In this document: positions 54,934 through 63,344 of the stretch, one piece after another
Layout: every line of letters starts with the position of its first letter
Position numbering within the stretch: the stretch's first letter is position 1
Origin: Loktanella atrilutea
GTDB lineage: Bacteria; Pseudomonadota; Alphaproteobacteria; Rhodobacterales; Rhodobacteraceae
Length of the DNA: 64,000 nucleotides
Assembly: GCF_900128995.1 (NCBI RefSeq)
Contig: NZ_FQUE01000007.1
Coordinates: 62,001-126,000, forward strand
Reading direction: 5' to 3'
Notes under the pieces: generated by a model
What the model was told of the DNA's origin: nothing
Database searches by the model: none
What the model saw: only the letters and a program-made list of their open reading frames with translations
Made by a program: the position numbers and the translations under genes

Positions 54934-56137
54934 ATGAACCGTCCGGAATTCTACCGCTTTCATCAGGGCGATCGCGTCCTGCCATTCGCCGCAGCCGAAT
55001 ACGATGCCCGGCTGGGGGGCCTGCGTCGTATAATGGTCCAAACGGGTGTGACCGCCTGTGTCCTGACGTCGATGCATAATATCGCCTACTACAGTGGGTT
55101 CCTCTACTGCAGTTTCGGGCGCCCGTACGGCCTTGTCGTCACGGCGACAGACAGCGTCACGATCAGCGCCGGCATCGATGCAGGCCAGCCGTGGCGGCGC
55201 TGTCATGGCGTAAACATCACCTATACCGACTGGGCGCGCGACAACTACTGGCGGGCCATCCGCTCGGTCACGGGCGTTGGTGGCCATATCGGAATCGAGG
55301 GCGATCATCTGACCCTGACCCAGCGCGACAAACTGGCAGCTTTCCTGACCCCCGCCAGCGTCATCGACATCGCAGGCCACACGATGACGCAGCGGATGAC
55401 CAAGTCGCCGGCCGAGCGGGACCTGATTCGCGCCGGCGCCGCGGTGGCCGATATCGGCGGATATGCCATGCGCGAAGCGATCCGGCCCGGCGTGCGAGAG
55501 TTCGACGTCGCCATGGCAGGCCGCAATGCGATGGAGTTGGAAATTGCCCGGCGCTTTCCTCAGGCAGAGTATCGCGACACATGGGTCTGGTTCCAGTCCG
55601 GCATCAACACCGACGGCGCCCACAACCCGGTGACGGCACGGAAGCTCATACCCGGCGATATCCTTTCCCTGAACGCTTTTCCGATGATCAGCGGCTACTA
55701 TACGGCGCTGGAACGCACCCTTTTTCTAAGCGAGGTCGATAACGCCTCGCGCGCGGTGTGGGAGGCCAATGTCGCCGCGCATCGTTACGGCATGAGCCTG
55801 CTGAAACCGGGCATCTCCTGCGCAGAAGTGACGCAAGCCATCAACGCCTTTCTGGAAGACCGTCACCTGTTGCAGTACCGGACGGACCTTCGGCTACGGC
55901 CATTCCTTCGGCATCCTGTCGCATCACTATGGGCGAGAAGCCGGTCTGGAGTTGCGCGAAGATATCGATACTATTCTGGAGGCAGGAATGGTCATCAGCA
56001 TGGAGCCAATGTTGACGGTTCCCGAAGGCCGTCCGGGCGCCGGCGGATACCGGGAGCATGATATCCTCATCATTACCGAAGACGGTGCCGAAGATGTCAC
56101 AAAGTACCCGTTTGGCATCGAATTCAACGTGATCTGA
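54934..56137 (+). pseudogene. Creatinase, disrupted by a 4-bp tandem duplication
   Basis: Creatinase (creatine to sarcosine plus urea), a pita-bread-fold hydrolase without metals. The first 315 or so residues are intact, including TSMHNIAYYSGFLYCSFGRP, WRRCHGVNITYTDW and FQSGINTDGAHNP with the catalytic His. At 55880-55887 the sequence is GGACGGAC; removing one GGAC restores YRTFGYGHSFGILSHHYGRE and the usual ending VISMEPMLTVPEGRPGAGGY to a TGA at 56137, giving 399 residues. As read, the product runs out of frame to 56061. It is either a real inactivating slippage or a sequencing error. The ATG at 54934 matches the family N-terminus. Confidence 0.86.
55880..55887 (+). repeat. Tandem GGAC duplication (frameshift site)
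   Basis: GGAC-GGAC inside the creatinase gene. A single copy would give TAC CGG ACC TTC GGC, encoding YRTFG, which fits the conserved family sequence. Two copies shift the frame by +1. Confidence 0.8.
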
Positions 56138-56149
56138 CACCAGATCACG
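56128..56149 (+). terminator. Hairpin at the creatinase stop codon
   Basis: Perfect 9-bp stem CGTGATCTG / CAGATCACG with loop ACAC. The creatinase stop lies inside it (56135-56137). There is no clear T-tract, so it may be an mRNA-end hairpin rather than a strong terminator. Confidence 0.5.
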
Positions 56150-56214
56150 GCGTTCCATTGCCATTCCGTGCGGGGCTGCTAGGTAGCGCTGAAGCTAATT
56201 TATGGTGCTGCCCC

Positions 56215-57015
56215 ATGACACTGACCTTGAATCTGTCCCGCCGGTCCTTCGGGGCCATGATGATCGCCTCGACCGCCGCCGCCTGCGCGCCGCGGGTGCC
56301 GGACTCCGGCGTCGCGGATGCGGCGCCGAACTATCTGCCCGAATACGCCCCACTGCTGGACGCCGGCTACGACCTGCCGGCGATCCCGCTGGAATACACA
56401 TCCGGCGTCAATCGCCGGATGGAAGGCCTCTATACGGGCGAAGCGCCTGCCGGGTCGATCGACGTCGATCCCTATGCAAAGTTCCTCTACCACGTTCGCT
56501 ATGACGGGACCGCGACGCGCTATCCCGTCGGTGTCGGGCGTCAGGGTCGGACCCTGTCCGGGCTGGCGACCATTCAGGACAAGAAGGCGTGGCCGGGCTG
56601 GACACCGACCGCCAACATGCTGCGCACCGAACCCGAGGTCTACGGCGGATTCCGCAACGGGATTCCCGGCGGCCTGCGCAGTCCGCTCGGGGCCCGCGCG
56701 CTTTATATCTATCGGAACGGCAAGGACACCTACTACCGTGTCCATGGCACCAACGACTTGGAAAGCATCGGCAATTCCGGTTCTGCCGGCTGCATCCGCA
56801 TGTTCAATCAGGACATCATCCACCTCTATAACAACGTGTCCCTGCCGATGACGATCAACATCCGTTCGGCCGAGGAATCGTTGCGCGTCGACCCGGAATA
56901 TTACAACCGGGGCCGCGAACTGCCGCCGACGATCATCAGCCCGGATGAATTGCTGGGCCAGGAAGCGGTGTCGAACGACCGCGCGCCCGATCTGTCGCAA
57001 CTCGCCTCGAACTGA
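56215..57015 (+). CDS. L,D-transpeptidase (YkuD domain)
   Basis: A 266-residue exported enzyme that makes 3-3 cross-links in peptidoglycan or attaches proteins to it. The N-terminus has a twin-arginine-like stretch (LSRRSFGAMMIASTAAACAP) with a Cys that could be a lipobox. The YkuD motif is intact: His177 in YRVHGTND, then GNSGSAGCIRM with catalytic Cys193. KFLYHVRYDGTATRYPVGVG opens the domain. The start ATG at 56215 is chosen because it begins the signal sequence. It follows the broken creatinase by 77 bases. Confidence 0.92.
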   Translation: MTLTLNLSRRSFGAMMIASTAAACAPRVPDSGVADAAPNYLPEYAPLLDAGYDLPAIPLEYTSGVNRRMEGLYTGEAPAGSIDVDPYAKFLYHVRYDGTATRYPVGVGRQGRTLSGLATIQDKKAWPGWTPTANMLRTEPEVYGGFRNGIPGGLRSPLGARALYIYRNGKDTYYRVHGTNDLESIGNSGSAGCIRMFNQDIIHLYNNVSLPMTINIRSAEESLRVDPEYYNRGRELPPTIISPDELLGQEAVSNDRAPDLSQLASN

Positions 57016-57038
57016 CAGGCGGAGCAGTGGATGGTGGC

Positions 57039-57252
57039 ATGATCAATGCCATTATTCCTGCCCTGACCTTGTCGGGTCTGACAGGTCTCTATTTTGTCTC
57101 CGCCTATTTGCAGGCCGGGGGTCACCCTTCAGGCGCTGCCTGATCGGGGCGCCCCGGGGCTGCTGACCTATTACGGTAAACGCGGCCTCAGCGCCGGGAT
57201 CATCTGGGCGCCGATGATGGGCCTGTCGCTGGTGGGATTAAAGCGCAAGTAG
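57039..57252 (+). pseudogene. Small membrane protein gene, frameshifted at a G5 run
   Basis: From the ATG at 57039 the frame gives a hydrophobic start, MINAIIPALTLSGLTGLYFV, but stops at 57143. Removing one G from the five-G run at 57117-57121 joins it to a second frame, VTLQALPDRGAPGLLTYYGK and GLSAGIIWAPMMGLSLVGLKRK, ending at 57252. The restored product of about 70 residues has two membrane segments and a basic tail. I do not recognise the family. It may be a true pseudogene or a homopolymer sequencing error. Confidence 0.55.
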
Positions 57253-57328
57253 GGCCATGCGCCGTGATAAGGCGTGTGAGGGGGCCATAAAAAAGCCCGC
57301 CCGCTACATCTGACCGACGTGCCGAGTG

Positions 57329-59635
57329 TCAGGCTCCGTAAGGGATCCAGATGTTCCGCACCTCAGTCGCATGGGTCAGGATGGATTTGGTGTTGTCCAG
57401 CGTCCAGTCGAGTGTGCCGCACCACGTTCGCTTGAGGTTGCCCGCCGCAGCGGTTTCGACCGTCCTCGTCAACGCGGGATTGGCAAAGGACCAGACCGCA
57501 TCGATATCCATGTGCCGGGCCATCGGATCGGCCAAGTCTGCAGGGTCTCCCGTCAAAATGTTCACCACGCCTCCCGGCACATCGGAGGTGTCGATGACCT
57601 GATAGAAATCTGTCGCCGCTAGCGGGAAGGGCCGTGATGCTACCATGACGACGCGATTGCCCATCGCGATGGCGGGGGCCATCAGGCTGACAAGGCCCAG
57701 CAGCGGGTGATCGTCAGGACACAGGATCCCGATCGTTCCGACAGGCTCCTTCATCGCCAGCGCCACGCCGCGAATCGGCACGTCGTGGACCTGCCCGTCA
57801 TACTTGTCGGCCCATGCGGCCGCGCTGAACAGCCGGTTGATACTGGCAGAGACCTCTGCCGCACCATCCTGGCCAGTCAGTGCGGCCACACGATCCGCAA
57901 ACTCGTCGGCGCGGGCAGAAAGGTTTTCAGCCATGTAGTACAGGATCTGCGCCCGCAGATGACCGGTCGACGTGCCCCAGCCTTTCGCAGCGTTGCAGGC
58001 CTCGACCGCATTGCGCAGGTCCTTGCGGTTGGCAAGGCCGGCATGGCCCAGCAGCTTGCCGTTTGCGCCGAAGACCGCGCGGGAATAGCCGCCGTCCGGC
58101 CGCGCCTGCTTGCCGCCGATGTATAGCTTGGCAGTCCGGTCGAGGCCGTCTGCCGCACCTTCGCCAGCGAAGGCCGCGACCGGTTGCGCCTGCGGCGCGG
58201 TCGCGCGGGGCTTGGTGTAGCCTTCCAAACCTTCCCAGCCGCCCTCGCGCCCGAAGCCACTTTCGCGGACCCCGCCGAAGCCTGCGGCGGCGTCCATCAT
58301 GTTCGTGCCGTTGACCCAGACGATCCCGGCAGCCAGTTTGGGCGCGACGTCAAGCGCCAGATTGATGTTCTCTGACCAGACCGAGGCCGCGAGGCCGTAG
58401 CGGGTGGAATTTGCGATCTCCACCGCTTCTGCGGGCGTGCGGAATGTCGTGGCGACCAGCACGGGGCCGAAGATCTCCTGCTGCATCAGCGGCGAGGCGG
58501 GCGACAGGCCGGTGATCAGCGTGGGTGGAAAGAAGCAGCCATCGGGCGCCTGCGTCTGATAGGTCTCACCCTCCGGGTGGGCGGCCAGCATGTCCGCGAT
58601 GCGGGCCCGCTGACGCGGATGGACGATGGCGCCGATGTCGATGCACTTGTCGAGAGGATCACCGATGCGCAACTTGTCCATGCGGGCGCGCAGCTTGGCG
58701 TGAAACGCATCGGCGATGCCTTCCTGTACCAGCAGCCGCGACCCGGCGCAGCAAACCTGCCCCTGATTGAACCAGATCGCGTCGACGACGCCCTCGACGG
58801 CGGAGTCGATGTCTGCGTCCTCGAATACGATGTAGGGGCCCTTGCCGCCGAGTTCGAGCGACAGCGCCTTGCCGGTGCCGGCGGTCAATTCCCGAATGCG
58901 GCGGCCGACGGCGGTGGACCCGGTGAAGGCGACCTTGTCGACGTCCGACGTGACGATCATCTCGCCCACTTCGCCGTCGCCGGTCACGATGTTGACGACG
59001 CCCGGCGGAACGCCGGCTTGGTTACAGATGTCGGCAAACAGAAGCGCCGTCAGAGGTGTCCATTCCGCAGGCTTCAGGACGACGGTGTTGCCCATGGCGA
59101 GCGCCGGCGCGATCTTCCACGCAAGCATCAGAAGGGGGAAATTCCAGGGAATTATCTGCCCGCAGACGCCAAGCGGCTGCCGGTCGGGCAGTTCCGCGTC
59201 CATGATCTGCGCCATGCCGGCGTGGTAGTAGAAGTGACGGATCGCCTGCGGCACATCGATATCACGGGATTCGCGGATCGGTTTGCCGTTGTCGAGCGTT
59301 TCCAGCACGGCGAACAGCCGCGACTGCTTCTGCAGGATGCGCGCCAGCGCATAGAGCACCTTCGCGCGCGCATTGCCGTCCTTGGCCCAGGCGGGCTGCG
59401 CGGTGCGGGCGGCTGTTACCGCTGCATCGATGTCCGCCTGCGTGCCTTGGGTTACCTGTGCCAGCAACGCGTCGGTCGCCGGGTTCATCACGGCGAAAAG
59501 GGTGCCGGGGGTGGTCCAGGCGCCATCGATGAAATGGCCGAAGTCACCCTTCGACGCGAGCCATGCCAGCGCCTCCTTGCTGCTTTCGGGTGCGGGGCCG
59601 TAGTCCATGGTGTCGAAGATCTCCTTGACGGTCAT
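57329..59635 (-). CDS. ALDH16-type double-domain aldehyde dehydrogenase
   Basis: 768 residues. Residues about 15-490 are a complete aldehyde dehydrogenase: QIIPWNFPLLMLAWKIAPAL, LSLELGGKGPYIVFEDADID, and catalytic Cys in WFNQGQVCCAGSRLLVQEG. Residues about 510-768 repeat the N-terminal ALDH fold (EPVGTIGILCPDDHPLLGLV, GGVVNILTGDPADLADPMA) but lack the catalytic Cys segment. This matches the ALDH16 architecture, whose structure was solved from Loktanella, a Rhodobacteraceae genus. It lies 42 bases downstream of deoC, so acetaldehyde from deoxyribose-5-phosphate is a likely substrate. Confidence 0.88.
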   Translation of the reverse strand: MTVKEIFDTMDYGPAPESSKEALAWLASKGDFGHFIDGAWTTPGTLFAVMNPATDALLAQVTQGTQADIDAAVTAARTAQPAWAKDGNARAKVLYALARILQKQSRLFAVLETLDNGKPIRESRDIDVPQAIRHFYYHAGMAQIMDAELPDRQPLGVCGQIIPWNFPLLMLAWKIAPALAMGNTVVLKPAEWTPLTALLFADICNQAGVPPGVVNIVTGDGEVGEMIVTSDVDKVAFTGSTAVGRRIRELTAGTGKALSLELGGKGPYIVFEDADIDSAVEGVVDAIWFNQGQVCCAGSRLLVQEGIADAFHAKLRARMDKLRIGDPLDKCIDIGAIVHPRQRARIADMLAAHPEGETYQTQAPDGCFFPPTLITGLSPASPLMQQEIFGPVLVATTFRTPAEAVEIANSTRYGLAASVWSENINLALDVAPKLAAGIVWVNGTNMMDAAAGFGGVRESGFGREGGWEGLEGYTKPRATAPQAQPVAAFAGEGAADGLDRTAKLYIGGKQARPDGGYSRAVFGANGKLLGHAGLANRKDLRNAVEACNAAKGWGTSTGHLRAQILYYMAENLSARADEFADRVAALTGQDGAAEVSASINRLFSAAAWADKYDGQVHDVPIRGVALAMKEPVGTIGILCPDDHPLLGLVSLMAPAIAMGNRVVMVASRPFPLAATDFYQVIDTSDVPGGVVNILTGDPADLADPMARHMDIDAVWSFANPALTRTVETAAAGNLKRTWCGTLDWTLDNTKSILTHATEVRNIWIPYGA

Positions 59636-59636
59636 G

Positions 59637-59672
59637 TCGCCTGTCCTCGCTTTTTTCCAAATACTCAAAGAC
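59637..59672 (-). repeat. Intergenic hairpin-tail repeat, copy 7 (GAGTATTT type)
   Basis: The minus strand reads GTCTTTGAGTATTTGGAAAAAAGCGAGGACAGGCGAC just before the ALDH16 start. Its sequence TTTGAGTATTTGGAAAAA then AGCGAGGACAGG matches copy 3 (6041-6072) on the plus strand almost base for base. Confidence 0.65.
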
Positions 59673-59677
59673 CGGCC

Positions 59678-60637
59678 TCAGCCGATCGCGTGACGCCAAC
59701 CTGCGGAGTAGCTGCCGGTCACGTGGTGTTCCAGCTGGCGCTCGATGTCGCCCAGAAGCGACGATGCGCCGAAGCGGAACAGGTCCGGCTGTAGCCAGCG
59801 GTCGCCCAGTTCGTCCTTGATCATCGACAAATAGACCAGCGCGTCCTTCGCCTTGCTGATGCCGCCAGCGGGCTTGTAGCCGATATGGATGCCGGTGCGG
59901 TCGTGAAAGTCGCGGATCGCGCGGATCATCGTCAGCGTCACGGGCAGGGTCGCATTGACCGATTCCTTGCCGGTGGAGGTCTTGATGAAATCGGCCCCCG
60001 CCATCATGCAGACCAGGCTCGCGCGGGCGACGTTGCGCAGGGTGCCGAGTTCGCCGGTCGCAAGGATCGCCTTGACGTGGGCGTCACCGCAGGCCGCGCG
60101 CATTTCGGCCATCTCGTCATAGAGCGCCTTCCAGTTGCCGGTCAGGACATGGCGGCGCGAGATCACGATGTCGATTTCCTCGGCGCCGGCCGCGACGCTT
60201 TCGCCGATCTCTGCGATGCGCAGGTGGAAGGGCGACAGGCCGGCGGGGAAGCCGGTCGAAACGGCGGCGACGGGGATGCCGGAGCCTTCCAGCGCATCGA
60301 CGGCGGTGGCGACCATGTCATGATAGACGCACACGGCACCCGTGGTCAGGCCGGTCATGCCGAGCGCATCGAGGATATCGGGCGCGACGGGCTGGCGTGC
60401 CTTTGCACACAGTCGGCGGACGCGGCCCGCGGAATCGTCGCCGGACAATGTTGTAAGGTCGATCAGGCTGATCGCCTTGCACAGCCATGCGGCCTGATGA
60501 TCCTTCTTCACGCTGCGACGGCCCGGCAGCGTAGAGGCGCGGCGTTCGATGGCCGAGGTATTGGCCTGTGCACGCATCACCCAGTCCATATCCAGCGCCA
60601 TGCCGGGGTTGCGCGGCAGATGATCGTGTTGGGTCAT
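59678..60637 (-). CDS. deoC: Deoxyribose-phosphate aldolase
   Basis: A 319-residue class I aldolase splitting 2-deoxyribose-5-phosphate to glyceraldehyde-3-phosphate and acetaldehyde. The Schiff-base lysine is in ADFIKTSTGKE, the second lysine in IGYKPAGGIS, and CVYHDMVATAVDAL and SAVAAGAEEIDIVISRRHVL-like residues (visible as GAEEIDIVISRRHVL) mark the barrel. The N-terminal 50 residues extend beyond the E. coli enzyme, as in eukaryotic-type DERA. An AraC regulator lies 56 bases upstream and ALDH16 42 bases downstream on the same strand. Confidence 0.93.
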   Translation of the reverse strand: MTQHDHLPRNPGMALDMDWVMRAQANTSAIERRASTLPGRRSVKKDHQAAWLCKAISLIDLTTLSGDDSAGRVRRLCAKARQPVAPDILDALGMTGLTTGAVCVYHDMVATAVDALEGSGIPVAAVSTGFPAGLSPFHLRIAEIGESVAAGAEEIDIVISRRHVLTGNWKALYDEMAEMRAACGDAHVKAILATGELGTLRNVARASLVCMMAGADFIKTSTGKESVNATLPVTLTMIRAIRDFHDRTGIHIGYKPAGGISKAKDALVYLSMIKDELGDRWLQPDLFRFGASSLLGDIERQLEHHVTGSYSAGWRHAIG

Positions 60638-60693
60638 GGCGGCGCTCCGTCGGACAATGGGGTCTTGTGACACGGATTTGACCGATTGGTCAA

Positions 60694-61533
60694 TTACGGG
60701 GTGGGCTGAACGACGTCACGTTGGAACTGCTGTCGGTACTGCAGCGGCGTGACACCGAAATGGGCACGGAACAGCTTGTGGAAATGCGACAGATTGTTGA
60801 GGCCGATCGCCTCGGCGATGACCGGCAAGGGCTCGTTGTCGCTGGTCAGGGCGCGGGCAGCGCGCGTCATGCGGATGCGGTTTATATAGGCCGTCGGCGT
60901 CTGCCCCAGCCAGCGTTGCAGGCTGCGGCTGACGTGCGGGTGGCTTTGTCCCGTCAGCGCCACAAGCCCTGCGGCACCCTCGCGGTAGACGGCGGGATCA
61001 TGGGCGGCGGCGCAGGCCCGATGCAACCAGACCGGCGCAGCGATCGGCAGACCGGTGTCATTGCGGGCGAGGTCCGCCAGAAGCGGCAAGAGAAAGGCCT
61101 CTGCGGCGAGCGTATCGTGCGGGCCGCGTTCGAGCAGATTCGCGGCGTGGTTCAGCGCAGTCAACTGGTGCATGTCGCGGTGGATTTGACCCGGGCTGTC
61201 AGCTGCCTGCCAGAAGGTCAGCGGCGGAAGTCTGGCGTCGAGATCGTCCACCAGTTCGGGGTGTAGCGCGACGGCGACAACGAGTGCAGCGTCACCCTTG
61301 CCTTGCAGTGCGTGCGTCTGACCGGGGCGCAGCAGGATCAGCGCGCCTTCCGTCAGGGTTGCGGTGCCACCGGGCAGGTGGTGGCGGACCGTGCCGTTCT
61401 GGACCCAGAAGAGTTCGACGAAATCGTGGTCGTGCAGGGCCTTCGGGCGGGCAGAGGTCAGCACCGCACGGGTCAGGTGAATGACCGTACCGTTGGGCAG
61501 GATATCTGCGTGATGCAGGGTGTGCGATGCCAT
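60694..61533 (-). CDS. AraC-family transcriptional regulator
   Basis: A 279-residue activator. The N-terminal cupin part includes HDHDFVELFWVQNGTVRHHL and LILLRPGQTHALQGKGD, a sugar-sensing type of fold. The C-terminal double helix-turn-helix reads VALTGQSHPHVSRSLQRWLG and AINRIRMTRAARAL-type (visible as YINRIRMTRAARALT), closing with GLNNLSHFHKLFRAHFGVTP. The ATG at 61533 is preferred to the GTG one codon upstream. It sits between an alpha-glucosidase and deoC, all on the minus strand, so it may control either one. Confidence 0.88.
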   Translation of the reverse strand: MASHTLHHADILPNGTVIHLTRAVLTSARPKALHDHDFVELFWVQNGTVRHHLPGGTATLTEGALILLRPGQTHALQGKGDAALVVAVALHPELVDDLDARLPPLTFWQAADSPGQIHRDMHQLTALNHAANLLERGPHDTLAAEAFLLPLLADLARNDTGLPIAAPVWLHRACAAAHDPAVYREGAAGLVALTGQSHPHVSRSLQRWLGQTPTAYINRIRMTRAARALTSDNEPLPVIAEAIGLNNLSHFHKLFRAHFGVTPLQYRQQFQRDVVQPTP

Positions 61534-61590
61534 CACATCAATCTAGCACGTTTTGGACGCCCGTGCAGGGGCGACCTGACGGCGGAACGG

Positions 61591-61636
61591 CGCTGTTCGC
61601 GGGCGGGGCCCGCGAAGGCGCCCCGCCCGCCGTCCC
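61591..61636 (-). repeat. GC-rich hairpin repeat B (covaries with 28918-28962)
   Basis: Flanks CGCTGTTC and GAAGGCGCCCCGCCCGCCG TCCC match repeat A. The stem is GCGGGC / GCCCGC with loop GGG, one C-G pair changed to G-C relative to repeat A. On the minus strand it begins 1 base after the alpha-glucosidase stop and can also form a longer 11-bp stem. Confidence 0.6.
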
Positions 61637-61637
61637 A

Positions 61638-63257
61638 TCAAGTGCCGAGCGTGATGGCGTCATCGTGGTCAAGGAATGCGAAACCGTTGCCCGGCAAGGT
61701 TAGCTTGCCCTTCGTCAAGGCGCCGCTGTGAAGGCCCGCCAGTGTCGCCGACCCGGTGAGTGTCAGCGTAAGCGGCTTCGTCGACAGGTTGAAAACGCAG
61801 GTCAGGTTGTCGTCCGCCGTGCTGCGGGTAAAGGCGAGGATGGGCTCCGGCAGGCCGATCCAGGCGGTCTTGCCGCGGGTCATGCAGGGGTGCGATTTGC
61901 GGAACGCGATGACGTCCCGATAGAAGCGCAAAAGGCTGCCTGCCTGATCCTCCTGCAGGTCAACGGCGTTCTCGAGTTGCGGCGCCTTGACCGGAAGCCA
62001 CGGCGTGCCGCTGGTGAAACCGCCGTTCCTAGCATCATGTTGCCACACCATCGGCGTGCGGCAGCCGTCGCGGCCCTTGACCCCGGGCCAGAAGCGGATT
62101 GCCTGCGCGTCCTGCAGCTCGTTGTATTCCATGACGGTTTCGGTCTGACCCAATTCCTCACCCTGGTAGATGCCGATGGTGCCCTCGAAGCTCATCAGCA
62201 TGGCACAGGCGAGCCGGGCCATCGCATCCTCTGACACGGCATGATGGGCCCAGCGCGTCACGTGCCGCATCACGTCGTGGTTCGAGAAAGACCACTCCGG
62301 CTGGCCATCGGGGGCACCTTTCTGGAAGCCCTGAATGCAGGACCGGAAATGGGCAGCACTGAAATCCGGACCCAGCATGGCAAAGCTGTAGGCCATGTGC
62401 AGGCGTTTCTTGCCCTTGGTGTATTGGGCCATGATGTCGATGGACCGTTGGCCCATATCGCCGACTTCCCCTACCATCATGATGTCGTCGTACTGGTCGC
62501 AAAGTGCGCGCAACCGCTCGAGGAAACCGAGGTTTTCCTTCTGGTTCTTGTTGTGAATGTTGTCCTGCATCCCGTAGAGGTCCGTCGCCATGACCTGATG
62601 GGTGGCCTTGGCTGCCGGGTTGGACCGCAGCTTCTTGTCGTGAAAGTAGTAATTCACGGTGTCGAGCCGGAAGCCGTCGAGGCCGCGGTCCAGCCAGAAC
62701 TTTGCCGTCTCGAGGATCGCCTCGACGACTTCGGGATTGTGGAAATTGAGGTCAGGCTGCTGCGACAGGAAGTTGTGCAGATAGTATTGCCCGCGTGTGG
62801 CGTCGAACTCCCATGCCGGCCCGCCGAAATGGCTGTGCCAGTTGGTCGGCGGGCTGCCGTCGGGCTTGGGGTCAGCCCAGACGTACCAGTCTGCCTTCGG
62901 ATTTGTGCGGTCCTTGCGGCTTTCGATGAACCACGGGTGCTTGTCGGAAGTATGGGACAGAACCTGATCGGTAATGACCTTCAGTCCCAGATCGTGGGCC
63001 TTGGCCAGCATCCGGTCGAAATCGTCCAGGCTGCCGAAGATCGGATCGATGTCGGTGTAGTCGGACACGTCATAACCCATGTCCGCCTGAGGGCTGGTGA
63101 AGATCGGCGACAGCCAGATGCAATCGACACCAAGACGCGCGACGTAGTCAAGCCGCTGCGTGATTCCGTTAAGGTCGCCGATTCCGTCGCCGGTCGTGTC
63201 CTGAAAAGATCGCGGATAGATCTGATAGATCACCGCATCCCGCCACCATTCCCGCAT
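61638..63257 (-). CDS. Alpha-glucosidase / oligo-1,6-glucosidase (GH13)
   Basis: A 539-residue retaining glycoside hydrolase. The GH13 catalytic barrel shows WWRDAVIYQIYPRSFQDTTG at the start, the nucleophile Asp in LDGFRLDTVNYY (near 199), acid/base Glu in MMVGEVGDM (near 263) and the third Asp in SFSNHDVMRHV (near 326). The sequence around DVSDYTDIDPIFG is typical of the alpha-glucosidase subfamily. There is no signal peptide, so it acts in the cytoplasm on imported maltooligosaccharides or sucrose-like sugars. The start follows AAGGAGCAACTTG. No sugar transporter lies next to it. Confidence 0.9.
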   Translation of the reverse strand: MREWWRDAVIYQIYPRSFQDTTGDGIGDLNGITQRLDYVARLGVDCIWLSPIFTSPQADMGYDVSDYTDIDPIFGSLDDFDRMLAKAHDLGLKVITDQVLSHTSDKHPWFIESRKDRTNPKADWYVWADPKPDGSPPTNWHSHFGGPAWEFDATRGQYYLHNFLSQQPDLNFHNPEVVEAILETAKFWLDRGLDGFRLDTVNYYFHDKKLRSNPAAKATHQVMATDLYGMQDNIHNKNQKENLGFLERLRALCDQYDDIMMVGEVGDMGQRSIDIMAQYTKGKKRLHMAYSFAMLGPDFSAAHFRSCIQGFQKGAPDGQPEWSFSNHDVMRHVTRWAHHAVSEDAMARLACAMLMSFEGTIGIYQGEELGQTETVMEYNELQDAQAIRFWPGVKGRDGCRTPMVWQHDARNGGFTSGTPWLPVKAPQLENAVDLQEDQAGSLLRFYRDVIAFRKSHPCMTRGKTAWIGLPEPILAFTRSTADDNLTCVFNLSTKPLTLTLTGSATLAGLHSGALTKGKLTLPGNGFAFLDHDDAITLGT

Positions 63258-63344
63258 CAAGTTGCTCCTTACCATCTAAGCACTACCCTAGCCGTCACAG
63301 CGGCAAGCGAAAGCCGCACTGCGCCATAAATGGGGGGCGAGCGG

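Noticed and set aside
57289-57310. Terminator of the ALDH16 gene
   Set aside because: A T6 run exists on the minus strand after a GC-rich stretch, but I could not find a matching stem arm.
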